NCBI RefSeq assembly: GCF_023159225.1
Contig: NC_063161.1
Coordinates: forward strand, 75,864,267-75,928,266
DNA: 64,000 nucleotides
Direction: 5' to 3'
Origin: Perognathus longimembris pacificus
Lineage: Eukaryota; Chordata; Mammalia; Rodentia; Heteromyidae
Shown: positions 35,035 through 46,039 of the stretch, in pieces
How the letters are laid out: each line of letters starts with the position of its first letter
Position numbering within the stretch: position 1 is the stretch's first letter
Notes under the pieces: generated by a model
The model's input: the letters and a program-made list of their open reading frames with translations, nothing else
What the model was told of the DNA's origin: nothing
Databases searched by the model: none
Made by a program: the position numbers and the translations under genes

Positions 35035-35095
35035 CAACTTGCACAGTGTCTGGCCAGCATTCTATTTTCACCTGTTCTGCTTATTAGCAGGATCT
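34500..35095. other. Unassigned sequence with a GT array
   Basis: GT units occupy 34,989-35,033. Nothing else recognised. Confidence 0.5.
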
Positions 35096-35360
35096 GCCCC
35101 AGTGAGCTGGTTCACTCTTATAATCTGAGACTAGCAGGGTCATGGTCTGTGGCAATCTGAGACCCCATCTCAACTGCTAACAAGTCAGACATGGTGAGGC
35201 ACACCTTTAATCCCAGGTACTTGAACAGCATGGGTAGGACAATCATGGTTTAAGGTGACCTTGAGCAAAAAAAAAGGGGGGGGGTGGGGTGGGGAATAAC
35301 TAAAGCAATGCCCCAGAAGTGTGGCTCAAGTGGTAGTAGTAGTAGAATGCCTGCTTCATA
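35096..35360 (+). repeat. Old B1/ID-like SINE remnant
   Basis: Diverged gagctggttcactcttataa and agtgtggctcaagtggtagt. A separate ID-like monomer lies at 35,718-35,803. Confidence 0.5.
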
Positions 35361-36918
35361 AGAGTGCTTCCTTGCAAAACACACTAGTACCAACCTAACA
35401 AGCAGGAGAAAGTTTGCAACAACTATTGGAGAAAAGGTACTCACTTGTCCTAGCCTGGTTGCTGGTGGCTGATTCTGGCTCCCAGCCCGGGGGAGCAGGA
35501 GACTGAGCTCTCGAGCCTTTTCGGGTTTGGGTATTGCCCACCATCCCACCAACCCGAGCCACAGCCTTTGCATCCAAACACCTGACTCTGAGTCTCAGAA
35601 GATCTTTCCTTGAAGCTCTGGAGGCTGGAAATGCCTGGAACAGCCACTCACGCAAGCGCTAGACCTGGGGCTGCCATTCCCATAGTGCTGTTCTGCCTGC
35701 TCGCTCCAGTGCCAAAAAAAGAGCTGGCAGTGTGGCTCAAGTGTTACAGCACCTGTCTAGAAGGTGAGAGGCCCTGACTTACACACCCCAGTACTACTAA
35801 AAGAGAACATGAAAGATTAACAAGATAGCTTTGAGAGGGATGCAAGCAACTTAGGGGTGACTGTTTCCAGGAAGGTTCCAGCACTGGGTCATGCCATTCT
35901 GAGGCTGACTGCCTGAAAGGAAGTCAAAGGTCCCACATCCAAGTCCAACGGTTCCTCTAGACAAACTTAAAGTTTGGTGCTTCAAAATATTTGATCGAAT
36001 GAGTAAGTGAATGAAGAAATGAATGTGTGAATGGATGGATGGATAAGTGACTAAATGAAAGCATGCAGTTAAATGTCACTCTCCACACAAGCTGGGCCTC
36101 CACCAGGAACAACCCTCCCCTTCTCTCATCAGCTGCCCATTGTTCTTCAATCTTCCAGACTCTGCTCTCCCAGACGGCTGCTCCTGCTCAGGCCCTCCCC
36201 ATCTCAGCCTCCTCCCTCTCAGCTGGCTGCAGCCCATGGCTATTTTCTCCTTCAGCCTCTCTCCCTGGGAGGCCCTCTGCACACCACAGGTGCGCTGACC
36301 TCGGTCCCCAGCCACTCTTTGGAGCTTTGGTCAAAGTCCTCAGCCCTTGGATTCTCAGTTTCTCTCTGCAGACACGTGTGACATGCCACCCTCACAGCTA
36401 TGCTAAGTTAAAAGAACCGCCATCAGCAGGGCACTGGCCCTCGGCCCGGACCCTTGGTCACTGGAAGATGCTGTGGAGTCTGAGACCCAGTGTTTCTATG
36501 GAGAATGAGGAAGGAAGGCAGTAAGTGAGCAGCATGGGGGAGAAAGGAAATATGGCCCTCCTGGGGGACAGTGCCCAGTTGTGCCTTTCCAACTCTGCTC
36601 AACACTGCAATCCAGCCACACCCAACCCAGTCACACCATTTCCTGCTGCCTTTGAGGTCCCCAAAAAGATGGCAGGAGGGGGCTGACACAGGGGCCTGGC
36701 TGGCTAACTTGCCTTGGCCCAAACAGACTGGTTTCTACGGTGACAAGAAGTGGCATCACATGTCTGCCCCACCCCTTGAGGAGGACCAACTTCCTTCCCA
36801 ATAAATATGCAAAGTAGTACCAAGAAAAGGTCAGGAGGAGGTGTCCAGAAATGTCCTGCTTTGTCTTTTTCCCTGGAGAGGGCGGAAGGGCGTCTCAAGT
36901 CCAGGTAACATTGGCAGC

Positions 36919-36976
36919 CTCAGCTCAGCTCAGCTCAGCTCAGCTCACCTCAGCTCAGCTCAGCTCAGCTCACCTC
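36919..36976. repeat. (CAGCT)n pentanucleotide array
   Basis: About eleven units of cagct with two cacct variants. Confidence 0.95.
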
Positions 36977-37042
36977 TGCATTGCAAGACTTGCAAGGCTG
37001 ACACGGTTGACAGTGCACTCCTGTCAAGAATTCTACATGGAG

Positions 37043-37247
37043 GGGCTGGGGATATGGCCTAGTGGCAAGAGAGCTTGCCTCGTATACATGAGGCCCTGGG
37101 TTCAATTCCCCAGCACCACATATACAGAAAATGGCCAGAAGTGGCGCTGTGGCTCAAGTGGCAGAGTGCTAGCCTTGAGCAAAAGGAAGCCAGGGACAGT
37201 GCTCAGGCCCTGAGTCCAAGGCCCAGGACTGGCAAAAAAAAAAAAAG
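37043..37247 (+). repeat. DIP-like dimeric SINE with target-site duplication
   Basis: Flanked by aagaattctacatggag at 37,026-37,042 and aagaattcaacatggag at 37,248-37,264 (one mismatch). Confidence 0.95.
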
Positions 37248-37930
37248 AAGAATTCAACATGGAGCATCTGGAGTTGTCTGCATCCATCCCATCAGCTGCA
37301 AGGAGGCCTTCGACGTGCCTGGAACACAGAAGTGTAAACTTCATGCTTGCCTTCTTCCTGCGGGTGTTCAAGTACACACCTGACCAAACCTACATATCAT
37401 GGAGTCAGGATTCCCAGAGCACTGGCTTCTTTCATTCATCACTAAAATACAGAAAGGCACATAACATCGATGGTCTTAATGACTTTGAAATAAATATAAG
37501 GGACATTATTCTTGACTGTTGTCACCAGTTCCTCCTGTCTGAAACTCTTATTTCCTTTGACCTACAACCTATCCCTTCCAATCACTCTCTTCCCCCTCCC
37601 AGACTCTGGAAAGCATTGTTCTGTTGTCTACTTCTCTTTTATTATTTTTACTTTACTTTTTATTTTTCCTGTATAAAGCAGCTGTCATTAAGCAAGGCAG
37701 TTTATGAATACAATGAATCTTGATCAATGTCACCCCTTTCAACATTCTCACCCATCCCTCTCAACCCACTCTTCTCCCACTATTCCCCATTTTGTAGGCT
37801 ATGCATTCTCCGCCCCCCCTTCTTCTCTTCACTCAACCCTTCTTCCTTTGGCCCCACCCCTTTTCAAGTGCCAGCTTCCTGGTGTCTAATTTGAACTTTG
37901 CCTTTGCCCTTCTAAAGCATCATGCCATAT

Positions 37931-38362
37931 TGAAGTGCCAGACTTTGAACTCAGGCCCCACTTTACCACGCAAACCCCACTTTACCACGTGAACCTGAGA
38001 TAAGCAGGCCCTGTGAGCAAACCCAGGACAAGCCCATTAGGGCCCAGCCAGTCTAGAACTCTAACCACTGGGAATGCTTAACTCTGACTGCCCCCAGAAT
38101 GCCTCGAGCCCTGAGCCAATCAGATTTGTACCTGTGTCCTAATTTGCTTGCTTGAACACCTGATTGCTGTAACTTTGTTTTTGCCTTTATAAGCCCTGTG
38201 TAAATCGCAGCTCGAGGCTTTCTCCTAACCTCCGCTGTGTCGGTGGGTAGGACGTGGCCCAAGTTGCAGCTCGCTTGAATAAAGCCTTGCCTTGCTTTTG
38301 CATTTCGGAACGTCTGAGTCTTGGTGGCTTTCTTGGTGGTCATCTCGCGACTTGGCACAACA
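37931..38362 (+). repeat. Provirus 1, 5' LTR (432 bp)
   Basis: Starts TGAAGTGCCA and ends GGCACAACA. It has CCAAT (gagccaatcag), a TATA-like tttataagccc near 38,188 and AATAAA near 38,278. About two dozen differences from the 3' LTR by eye, mostly transitions. Confidence 0.95.
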
Positions 38363-38364
38363 TT

Positions 38365-38382
38365 TGGAGGCTCGTCCGGGAT
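38365..38382 (+). promoter_or_regulatory. Primer-binding site, tRNA-Pro type
   Basis: TGGAGGCTCGTCCGGGAT, two bases after the LTR, differs at one base from the canonical complement of the tRNA-Pro 3' end. A splice-donor-like aaggtaagg follows near 38,425. Confidence 0.9.
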
Positions 38383-38773
38383 AGCCCCAGAGACCCCCCC
38401 CCCCCCGAGACCCCAGACTCCGAAGGTAAGGAAACAGCGCTGTTCATTTGTTTATTTGTCTTGTCCTGTAATTTGTCTGTTTGTCTGTTTTGCTTTTGCT
38501 TAAAGGGGTTCTTTAAGGGGTTGTCGAAGCGGATGCGCTTACTCGACAATCCCGGGGAGACTGGGGGACGCCCCAGACTCTGAGTCCACTTGGGTCCACT
38601 CCTCCTGCACCCTTGCAGGAGGTTGGGCCAACTTATGTCTGCTCCTGCTGCTTAGCAGGAGGAGGCTTGTGGGCCAATCTAGGAGATCTCCAACTCATAA
38701 CTTTTCTTATTCTCAGGCCTGTGTGTTGTATTGTTTTTTTGTAGCCGTTTGAACTAAACATCTGATCAGAGCT

Positions 38774-38878
38774 ATGGGTAATGTTCTATCTTGGGGAGCT
38801 TCATCTAGCCCCCTAGATTTGACCCTAGTTCACTGCAAGGAGGTCAAGGAGATAGCTCAGACACCTGGAAGGAACTAG
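38774..38878 (+). pseudogene. gag (matrix) N-terminal remnant, provirus 1
   Basis: An ATG at 38,774 opens a 34-codon frame beginning Met-Gly-Asn, which suits N-myristoylation of a matrix protein. The PLDLTL stretch that follows is shared with provirus 2. The frame stops at 38,876. Downstream a CpG-rich patch (38,930-39,080) is present only in this provirus. The rest of gag is absent. Confidence 0.65.
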
Positions 38879-39229
38879 TTGACAGGGACACTCCAGCTTG
38901 GGTTCGGCCTTTCTTAAAATGTTTCAGCTGTGCCCTCCGCTCTTGAGGGTCCCTACCAGTCCTGGCCCCGGCAGCCCACGGCACGGAGGCATCGGCCCTG
39001 GGTCCTGACCCGCGGCCGCCGCCGCCAGGGGCAAACACGGGGCCAGCCCAAGCCACCCGCAGGCGGTGGGGAGTGACCCCACCGTGCAGTGCTGTTGTCT
39101 GTGTTTGTAAATCTGACAGTCTCTTTTGTGTCAAACCTGCATGAGACATACAGGCAACAGCTCACAATCAGTGTGAGTGTTCGCAAAAAGAACTCTGGGG
39201 GGACACCCACCCAGCCTTCTTAAGCAGAA

Positions 39230-41100
39230 AATTATTTGGTGTGCTAAGATGTTTTACTAAGACTAAAAATGTTTTACTAAGACTATCAAGCCCTGGAAAA
39301 TGAGGCTGGAGAATGCTAAAATCATATATTAAAGGTTTTGTCTTAAAATTTGCGTGTTGCAAGAGTAAGATTGGAAAAAATATCTCTCGCCACTGGAAAA
39401 TGTACGGCCGATGCCTATTTTGCATGTTTTAAGATCTTTTGAATATGTATGTGTGTGTGCATGTGTGAGTGTGAACATGTTCAAGACTGTTAGTATGATG
39501 TAAAATTGAGTGAGTTTAAGTTTAAATTCAAATGGTCATCAAGTTTGGGCATTACCAAATGCTTTAAAGGATGATTGCATTGTTTTAAAGAGGAACTAGA
39601 GTTAAAAAAAATTAGAGCTAAGTGTCAGAAATTTGGATGTAAAAGGATATATATATTAAACTAATGGGGATAGAAGTAAACTCTCATTAACTCTATGTAT
39701 GTAGGAAGAAATGGCAAAATGGGCCAATGTTTCTCACTAATATATTGGAAAGCTGAATGGATAAGTATTTCTAATTGTAATTCTTACATTAAGGAAAAAT
39801 TCAAAGGTCTTCATGCCATGCAGTAACTGGGACTGAAGAAAAAAAAAAAGAGGCTCTTTTGAAACAAGCAGTCCATAGGCAAAGGGCGGCACCTGGTTTC
39901 AGAATGCCTGTGAGCTTCAGTTTTTCCAATGCAGATAAAAGCTAAAGTGTTGGGTTAGTGTTAAAAAGGCTTTGGAAATCAAGAATACATTTCTAGATAA
40001 GAAATTTGGAAGTAAAATTGTCCTAAATAATTATTGCAAAGTGAGAAAAGGAGAATTATGGCTACCAAAATGTTTAATTGCCATTCCAGCTTCTTTGTAG
40101 GTTTTTTGTAACAGTTTCCAGCAGGCCCACAGAGAAGCACAAGTGATTCCTACAAGTTTGTCAAGATCTAATACTGGCCCTTAATAAGTTCCAGGTAAGA
40201 GAGCATGCTTAAAAACTACTTCTGTGTGGACCACCTTGTTGCTTCTAATTGGAGTAAAATGGCCTCTTGTAAGACTCACTGATCTGAAATCTGCGGTTTG
40301 AAGCCAGCCCGGGCAGAGAAAGGTCCCTGTGAGAGACTTGTCTCTAAGCAGCCAGCAGAGTTCTGGGAACAGAGTTGTGTGGAGCTCAAAGTGGTAGGGT
40401 GCTAGTCTTGAGCTGAAGAGCTGGGGGACAGTGCTCAGGCCCTGAGTCCAAGTCCAGTGGAAAGTCACTCCTCCTGGGACAAAAGTGATGGAGCATCCAG
40501 AGGCAGTAAGCCATTGCTTGGATGGCAGAGATGGTGTCAGTTCCTAGAGTCACTCGTGTTTGGCCTTTCAAAAGTTAATCAAAGCCGGGAAGTCCTAGAA
40601 GAATAGTTCGTAAGCATGCCTTTCCAATGCACATGTCTGTGTACTGGGCAGGAACTTGCCAGTCATCTGTGATAGTAAGGGTAAGTTTGTCAAATGAGAG
40701 GATAGATTAAAATCTCAACCCCCCGCATTTACTCAAAGCTCTGACTGGCAGTGAGAATTTTAAGCTGATACATCTGTTTAGGAAAGAAAGCTTGTAGACC
40801 TGAGATTGTGTCCTGATTGAGATGTGTTAAAAGGCCTGCAAAGGTAATTTTTTTTAGGTCATCAGAGATCAGTTCCCCAGCCAGTCAGGAAAAAGCTTTT
40901 ACAAACTAGAATGTTAAAAGGCTTAAATTTGTAAACCTGAAGTCACCTATCTGGGCTTCATATTAAGAGAGGGTAATCGTTGGCTGTCAGATGCACGTAA
41001 AGAGACTGTGCTGAAAATCCCTGTGCCTAAATCAGCCAGTCAAGTCAGAGTTCCTGGGAACAGCAACAGCAGGCTTTTGCTGGCTGTGGATACCTGGGTT
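39230..41100 (+). other. Non-coding core shared by both proviruses
   Basis: AT-rich sequence with no long frame, colinear with 48,640-50,620. It takes the place of most of gag and pol. It contains a B1/ID hybrid SINE at about 40,255-40,455 (actgatctgaaatctgcggt ... ggtagggtgctagtcttgag) that is also in provirus 2. Confidence 0.85.
40255..40455 (+). repeat. B1/ID hybrid SINE inside ERV core
   Basis: Present at the same internal position in provirus 2 (49,853-50,035), so it was in their common ancestor and moved with the ERV. Confidence 0.82.
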
Positions 41101-41139
41101 TGCTGAGATGGTCAAGCTTCTATCTGAACAGAGGTATTG

Positions 41140-41450
41140 ACTTTAGTAGACCCAGGGCCACAAGCTTTGCCTCCTGTGCTCCAGTATTCCCAAGAAGATT
41201 TGGAGTGGATAAAGAAAATTCTCATGGCCCACAAAACCCCGGACAGAGAAGGAAACAATGACTGGTGGAAAATTTGTGAAGGGAAACTTATCTTGCCACA
41301 AGGCAAGCCCCCTTAGGAACCTGGTGGCCAGACTTAGTAATAGACTTATGTGATCTGGCCACAGGCAACAGGGATGTGCCAGATCACTTGGACCCGAACC
41401 TGAATAAGCAACTTCCCAAGTGTGATGAGCAGGAGTCCTGTCCAGTTTGA
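41140..41450 (+). pseudogene. pol 3' and env 5' traces, provirus 1
   Basis: 41,150-41,300 matches the segment just upstream of the integrase zinc-binding region in provirus 2 (50,650-50,800). The integrase core is deleted. After 41,315 a short WWPDL-containing stretch resembles the start of a gammaretroviral surface protein. Neither part is functional. Confidence 0.5.
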
Positions 41451-41797
41451 TGTGTGCAGTCCCTTGGTAAAGTAGACTAAGGTTATAGGTTCCTGGCTAG
41501 GTAAGGTCAATGCCCCTGAGTCAGCCTGAAGAAGTTACAGAAGATGGATGATTTTCACCCATCAGCCCCCCTTTAAAACCGAGGGACCAGAGTTATTTTT
41601 GGGAAGATGAGGCAGGATAAACTAGAGCCATGCAAAACAGAGGTACAGAGACTGTACTTGTGAGAAATGGTGACAGGCCTTTAGGTTACTACTTTGGGCC
41701 CTATTGGCCCATGCCTTATCTCTATATCATCCCCTAGACATGCAAGCCATTGAAATGGACAGAATGGGCCATGATTGGCTCCCAAGGTACCAAAGAG

Positions 41798-41810
41798 AAA
41801 AAGGGGGAAA
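41798..41810 (+). promoter_or_regulatory. Polypurine tract, provirus 1
   Basis: aaaaagggggaaa immediately before the TG of the 3' LTR. The same tract precedes the 3' LTR of provirus 2. Confidence 0.9.
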
Positions 41811-42243
41811 TGAAGTGCCAGACTTTGAAGTCAGGCCCCACTTTACCACGCGAACCCCACTTTACCACGCGAACCTGAGATAAGCAGGCCCTGTGAGCAG
41901 ACCCAGGACAAGCCCATTAGGGCCCAGTCGGTCTAGAACTCTAACCGCTGGGAATGCTTAACTCTGACTGCCCCCAGAATGCCTCGAGCTCTGAGCCAAT
42001 CAGATTTGTATCTGTGTCCTAATCTTGCTTGCTTGAACACTTGATTGTTGTAACTTTGTTTTTTGCTTTTATAAGCCCTGTGTAATCACAGCTCGAGGCT
42101 CCCTCCTAACCTCCGCTGTGTTGGTGGGTAGGACGAGGCCCGAGTTGCAGCTCGCTTGAATAAAGCCTTGCCTTGCTTTTGCATTTCGGAACGTCTGAGT
42201 CTCGGTGGCCTTCTTGGTGGTCGTCTCGCGACTTGGCACAACA
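41811..42243 (+). repeat. Provirus 1, 3' LTR (433 bp)
   Basis: Same ends and signals as the 5' LTR. At about a dozen sites where the two LTRs of this provirus differ, this one agrees with the 5' LTR of provirus 2. Confidence 0.95.
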
Positions 42244-42430
42244 ATATTTTAGTTAATATATCTGTTCTCACTCACATGCCACCCAACAACTTACCTAATG
42301 TTTAACCACCTCCATTAGTGGGATGCTTCAGGGTCTATCTGAGGTGACAGATTCATAGAATAATTTAACCATTTCATAGTGTATAGAGAGATCTAAACTT
42401 GGCTTTTCAAACCATACTATGTATATGTGC

Positions 42431-42465
42431 ATGTATATATATATACACATATATATGTATATATA

Positions 42466-42500
<35 letters not shown>

Positions 42501-42501
42501 T
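42431..42501. repeat. (TA)n/(CATA)n tract
   Basis: Imperfect then perfect TA repeats. Confidence 0.93.
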
Positions 42502-42509
42502 CGATCCCT

Positions 42510-43240
42510 TAATGACAGCCTAGAGATAATAAAATGCAGAAGCAGAAGCTGGTTACCATACCTACCTGCTCTCATCACTCTGGCTGTTCTTCACCTATGG
42601 GCCTGTTCCACTGTGGGCTTCTCCCTGGAGTCAACCTTTAAAATGTCACATTGGGCTGAGAGGTCATCTAGTAGGCTCCAGCTAAGAAAAGGGCTCTCCC
42701 TTCAATGGGCTGGGGCCAGATGCTCTGTGCTGTTGATGGTATTGGGATATTGAGTGGTTGTCCACCTGTAAAACAGAAACTCAGGCCAAAGCTGAGCCTA
42801 AGATTGTGGCTGCAGGATATTCTTCTGCTTCAGATATCATGGACATTCCCCCCGCCCCTGCCCCCATGTCAGTACTGCAAGATACACAGAGCCTGCCCCA
42901 GGCAGTGGCACTCCATGCAGTGATCTTAAAGGTCACCCAGGCCAGTGTCTTCCAACACATTCAGATCGTCTCAGTAATTTCAGTGACATAAATAACCTCA
43001 TGATATCTAGGTAGCATAAAAACTTCAGTTCATCAGCCTCATGGTGAGATGGGGGTATGCTCTAACTTGCTCAGGATTTCATCCACCCCCTGGTTGTTGG
43101 TCAGTCTATGGTAGGCCAATTTCTCTTTCCTGTAGTCTACAGGACCCTGTCATGTTTGCTGAGTTCTTCCTCCCTAGATGAGCTATACTCCAGGTTCTGG
43201 CTTGTCACCACCCCACATTCGGCAGACTTTGTCACCACTG
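42510..43240. other. Unassigned sequence
   Basis: Open frames here have no recognisable motif. 42,340-42,420 resembles 54,040-54,110 weakly. Confidence 0.4.
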
Positions 43241-43420
43241 CCACCTAACAGTGCCAGATAAATTGAAAATTAAAAGTGGTTAGAAAAGGGATATATGCAA
43301 CTAGAAGTATCTACCTGGAAAAAAATCAGAGAGGAACAACCTAATGATCTACCTCCAGGTCTTAGAAAAATAAAAACCAAACCAAACCCAAAAGGAGAAG
43401 GAAAGAAATAATAAGATCAC
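43240..43420 (+). mobile_element. Old L1 ORF2 fragment
   Basis: tgatctacctccaggtctta ... aaaccaaaccaaacccaaaa ... aggaaagaaataataagatc. The same piece occurs at 54,600-54,790. Confidence 0.68.
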
Positions 43421-43860
43421 TACTGGTCATTCACACCTGTAATCTTAGCTACTCAGGAGGCTGAGATTTGAGGATCATGGTGCAAAGCCAGCCCAGGCAC
43501 TTAAGACTCTTATCTCCAAGGAGCCAGCAAAAAGCTGAAAGAGGAGTTGGGGCTTAAGTGGTAGAGCGCTACCAGCCTTAAGTGAAAGAGCTAATCAAGA
43601 ATGTGAGGCCCTGGGGCTGGGAATATGGCCTAGTGGCAAGAGTGCTTGCCTTGTATATGTGAGGCCCTGGGTTCGATTCCTCAGCACCACATATACAGAA
43701 AATGGCCAGAAGTGGCACTGTGGCTCAAGTGGCAGAGTGCTAGCCTTGAGTAGAAAAGAAGCCAGGGACAGTGCTCAGGCCCTGAGTTCACAGCCCAGGA
43801 CTGCCCCCCGCCCCCCCAAAAAAAAAGAATGTGAGGCTCTGAGTTCTGGCCACAGGACCA

Positions 43861-43865
<5 letters not shown>
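43420..43865 (+). repeat. B1/ID hybrid SINE, split by a later SINE
   Basis: The left part is 43,420-43,612; the remaining few bases of the right part resume after 43,840. The insert at 43,613-43,824 duplicates aagaatgtgaggccct. Confidence 0.82.
43613..43824 (+). repeat. DIP-like SINE nested in a hybrid SINE
   Basis: Target duplication at 43,597-43,612 and 43,825-43,840 (one mismatch). Confidence 0.93.

Positions 43866-43866
<1 letters not shown>

Positions 43867-43913
<47 letters not shown>
43867..43913. repeat. (GC)n(AC)n microsatellite
   Basis: A short GC run, then about 22 AC units, at the tail of the hybrid SINE. Confidence 0.95.
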
Positions 43914-43915
<2 letters not shown>

Positions 43916-44164
43916 GCCTTGTCACCTATTCTTTCTTACTGTTCAGATAAAGTAGCAGTTCTCAGAAATACAAACTAGGGTGAGCTTCTTTTAGTGGCTT
44001 CCTATCATTTTTGAAAACTATCATGCCTTTTCTCTGGTGATTTTTTTTTCCATCTGACTATGGAAGTTTTCCACTTACTACTTGCATGATTTTGCTTTTA
44101 ACTTTTGGAATAGCTCATTAACTTTTGTACTAAGATATATCTTTGTATGCATCTGGGAAACATT

Positions 44165-44470
44165 GTCTTAATTTGGGCAGTATTGAGGTTTAAACTCAGG
44201 ACTTCACCCTTGATAGGCAAGTGCAATACTACTTGAGCCTCAATTCCATACCTTTTGTGTGATTTTTTATGATTTTTATTCTCATACTGGCCTGGGACTG
44301 CAATCCTCCTACTCACACCTCCATGTAGCTGGGATTACAGAGGTGCACAACCCTACCTACCTAGTTTGTTGAGGTGTCACTTTTTTTCACTAGATTGTCT
44401 TCAGTGTTGACCCTCCCTACCTCTGCCTCAGGCATAGCTGAGATTACAGACATGTACCACTATGTCTGAC
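44165..44470 (-). repeat. Two old antisense SINE remnants
   Basis: ID/B1-like at 44,170-44,345 (gaggtttaaactcaggactt ... gggattacagaggtgcac) and B1-like at 44,375-44,470 (gagattacagacatgtacca). Confidence 0.6.
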
Positions 44471-44564
44471 CCTCCTTTGTCTAAATATGATCAATGTTTT
44501 TTTTCAGTCTATTCAATATTTTTTTCTTCATTTTTCTCTCCAAAGTGAATTTGTTGAAGTTCTA

Positions 44565-44680
44565 ACCCCCAGTATTTGACCCCTCTGTGCCTTAGTTTCT
44601 TCATCTGACAAATGGGGCTGTCATTCTGGTACCTGCCCCATTAAAGGTTAAAATGCTACTGTTCATAAAGGCCACTCAGA
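44565..44680 (+). repeat. MIR relic
   Basis: ctgtgccttagtttcttcat ctgacaaatgggg, then ggtacctgccccattaaagg, matches the MIR core and 3' part. Confidence 0.75.
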
Positions 44681-44754
44681 GGTCACTGCCTCCCCTCTCT
44701 ATCCAGCACATCTACATGTATGTGTCTTTCCTGTTGCCACCTCCAGCTCTTCCA

Positions 44755-45715
44755 TCCCTCTTTCTGTCCCCACACTTCCTTCCATGAGTCTCACTTTAGT
44801 CGTCTCAGTGAGTCCAGGTTCTTTCCTTATCTGGGTTCATCCTCAGACCATTCTTGGGAGAACATGGGTGAGCTGGCCTCTGCCTCCCATCACCGACATT
44901 GCTCAAACCCTCCAGATTACAGCCCTGTGAGCATGCGTGCTGGGAGTCCCACACTGCACTGTGACCAGGATGCCCATCCTGGTATCTAGCCTAAGTCCAT
45001 GCTGCTGCAGCTCCTGGCTCATCCCTTAGACAGCTGGAAGAATGGGCTGACCTTGGCTGGCTACCAAGGTCAATTCAATTGGCTACCAACCCAATTCAAA
45101 GTGATGAAACCACCAAATAAAATAAGGAGAATCAATAAAACTAAAAGGTTAGGTGCATGTGGTGTTACCAGCCCTGTGATGATAGCTACTTGAGAGGCAG
45201 AGACAGGAGGACCACAAATAGAAGGTAATCCTGGGAACAATTAGCTGGAGACTTATCTGAAAAACAAAACTAAAAACAAAATGACCGAGGGTGTGAGAAA
45301 AGTAGTAAAGCACTGGCCTAACCAGCTCGAGATATGGAATTAGGAACTTAATTCTCCACTACTGCAATTAAAAAAAAAAGATTAAGGAATCTAATGGCAG
45401 ATGGTGTCAGGTTTGGCTGTACCTGGGTGCTGGATGATGGTACTAGAAGTTACTTCCCCTGACCCCATGGCTCTGCTTTCTGCCCTCTATGCTGGGCTCT
45501 GCCTTCCAGGTTACAAGATGGCACTAACTGTCTCAGCAAATGTCTCAGTAACTGCCTTAAAAGGGTTCCAAGACAGTCCTAATCTATGAGTCCTGATTGG
45601 TCACATGCCTAGGTCTTAACTAATCACATTGGGAAGAGAAGATAGTCTCTGCTGAGTGGTCAGGTGTCTGTCACATGACCTCCTTCTCCAAAGTGGCTTG
45701 GGCTCTGCTTCTTGG
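44755..45715. repeat. Diverged inverted repeat IR2, right arm
   Basis: Counterpart of 1,080-2,270 in reverse. It carries its own old hybrid SINE at 45,140-45,365. Confidence 0.7.
45140..45365 (+). repeat. Old B1/ID-like SINE
   Basis: Diverged gatgatagctacttgagagg ... gtagtaaagcactggcctaa with an A run. Absent from the mirrored copy. Confidence 0.55.
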
Positions 45716-46024
45716 TAAGGAATCTTGTGATGCCTGAAAGGACAGGGTTAATTAAGTGTTGTCTCATTTTCTTGCCTGCTTATGTCTGCACCATGCACCC
45801 ACTATCATCTGTTCACTGTAGTATTCATAGTAGCTCTCCCCTTCCTAGGCACCATTTTACCTCCCCAAATAGTGAAACTTGCTCCATGAAGGTGGGATTT
45901 GGGATTTGATCCCAGCTTGTAGGCCTGTTTCTTGTGTGATGTGTGCAATCTGTGAGTCACTAAAAATGTTGACTTTCTATGTGACAGGCCCTTACTAGAT
46001 TCCAGATCTAGGAATCAACAAGAC
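45716..46024. other. Unassigned sequence before the L1
   Basis: Nothing recognised. Confidence 0.4.
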
Positions 46025-46039
46025 TAAAGATGTTCCTCT

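Larger units (their letters stand above)
35930..37650. repeat. Inverted repeat IR3, right arm (block X4)
   Basis: Reverse complement of 18,700-20,960 with private insertions: a pentamer array at 36,919-36,976 and a DIP-like SINE at 37,043-37,247. Confidence 0.82.
37931..42243 (+). mobile_element. ERV provirus 1, gammaretrovirus-like, internally deleted
   Basis: LTR, primer-binding site, gag start, non-coding middle, short pol and env traces, polypurine tract, LTR. The 4 bp target duplication atat lies at 37,927-37,930 and 42,244-42,247, as expected of gammaretroviral integration. The internal part is about 3.45 kb, too short for gag-pol-env, and carries no long open frame, so it could only have moved with proteins from a helper. 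Confidence 0.93.

Noticed and set aside
36919..36976. Immunoglobulin switch-like region
   Set aside because: Only about 60 bp of pentamer repeat, with no heavy-chain constant exons or surrounding G-clustered switch sequence.
37075..37383. Recurrent frames beginning MPRIHEALGSIPQHHIYR or MRPWVRFPSTTYTENGQ
   Set aside because: These are translations of the DIP-like SINE and recur at each copy.
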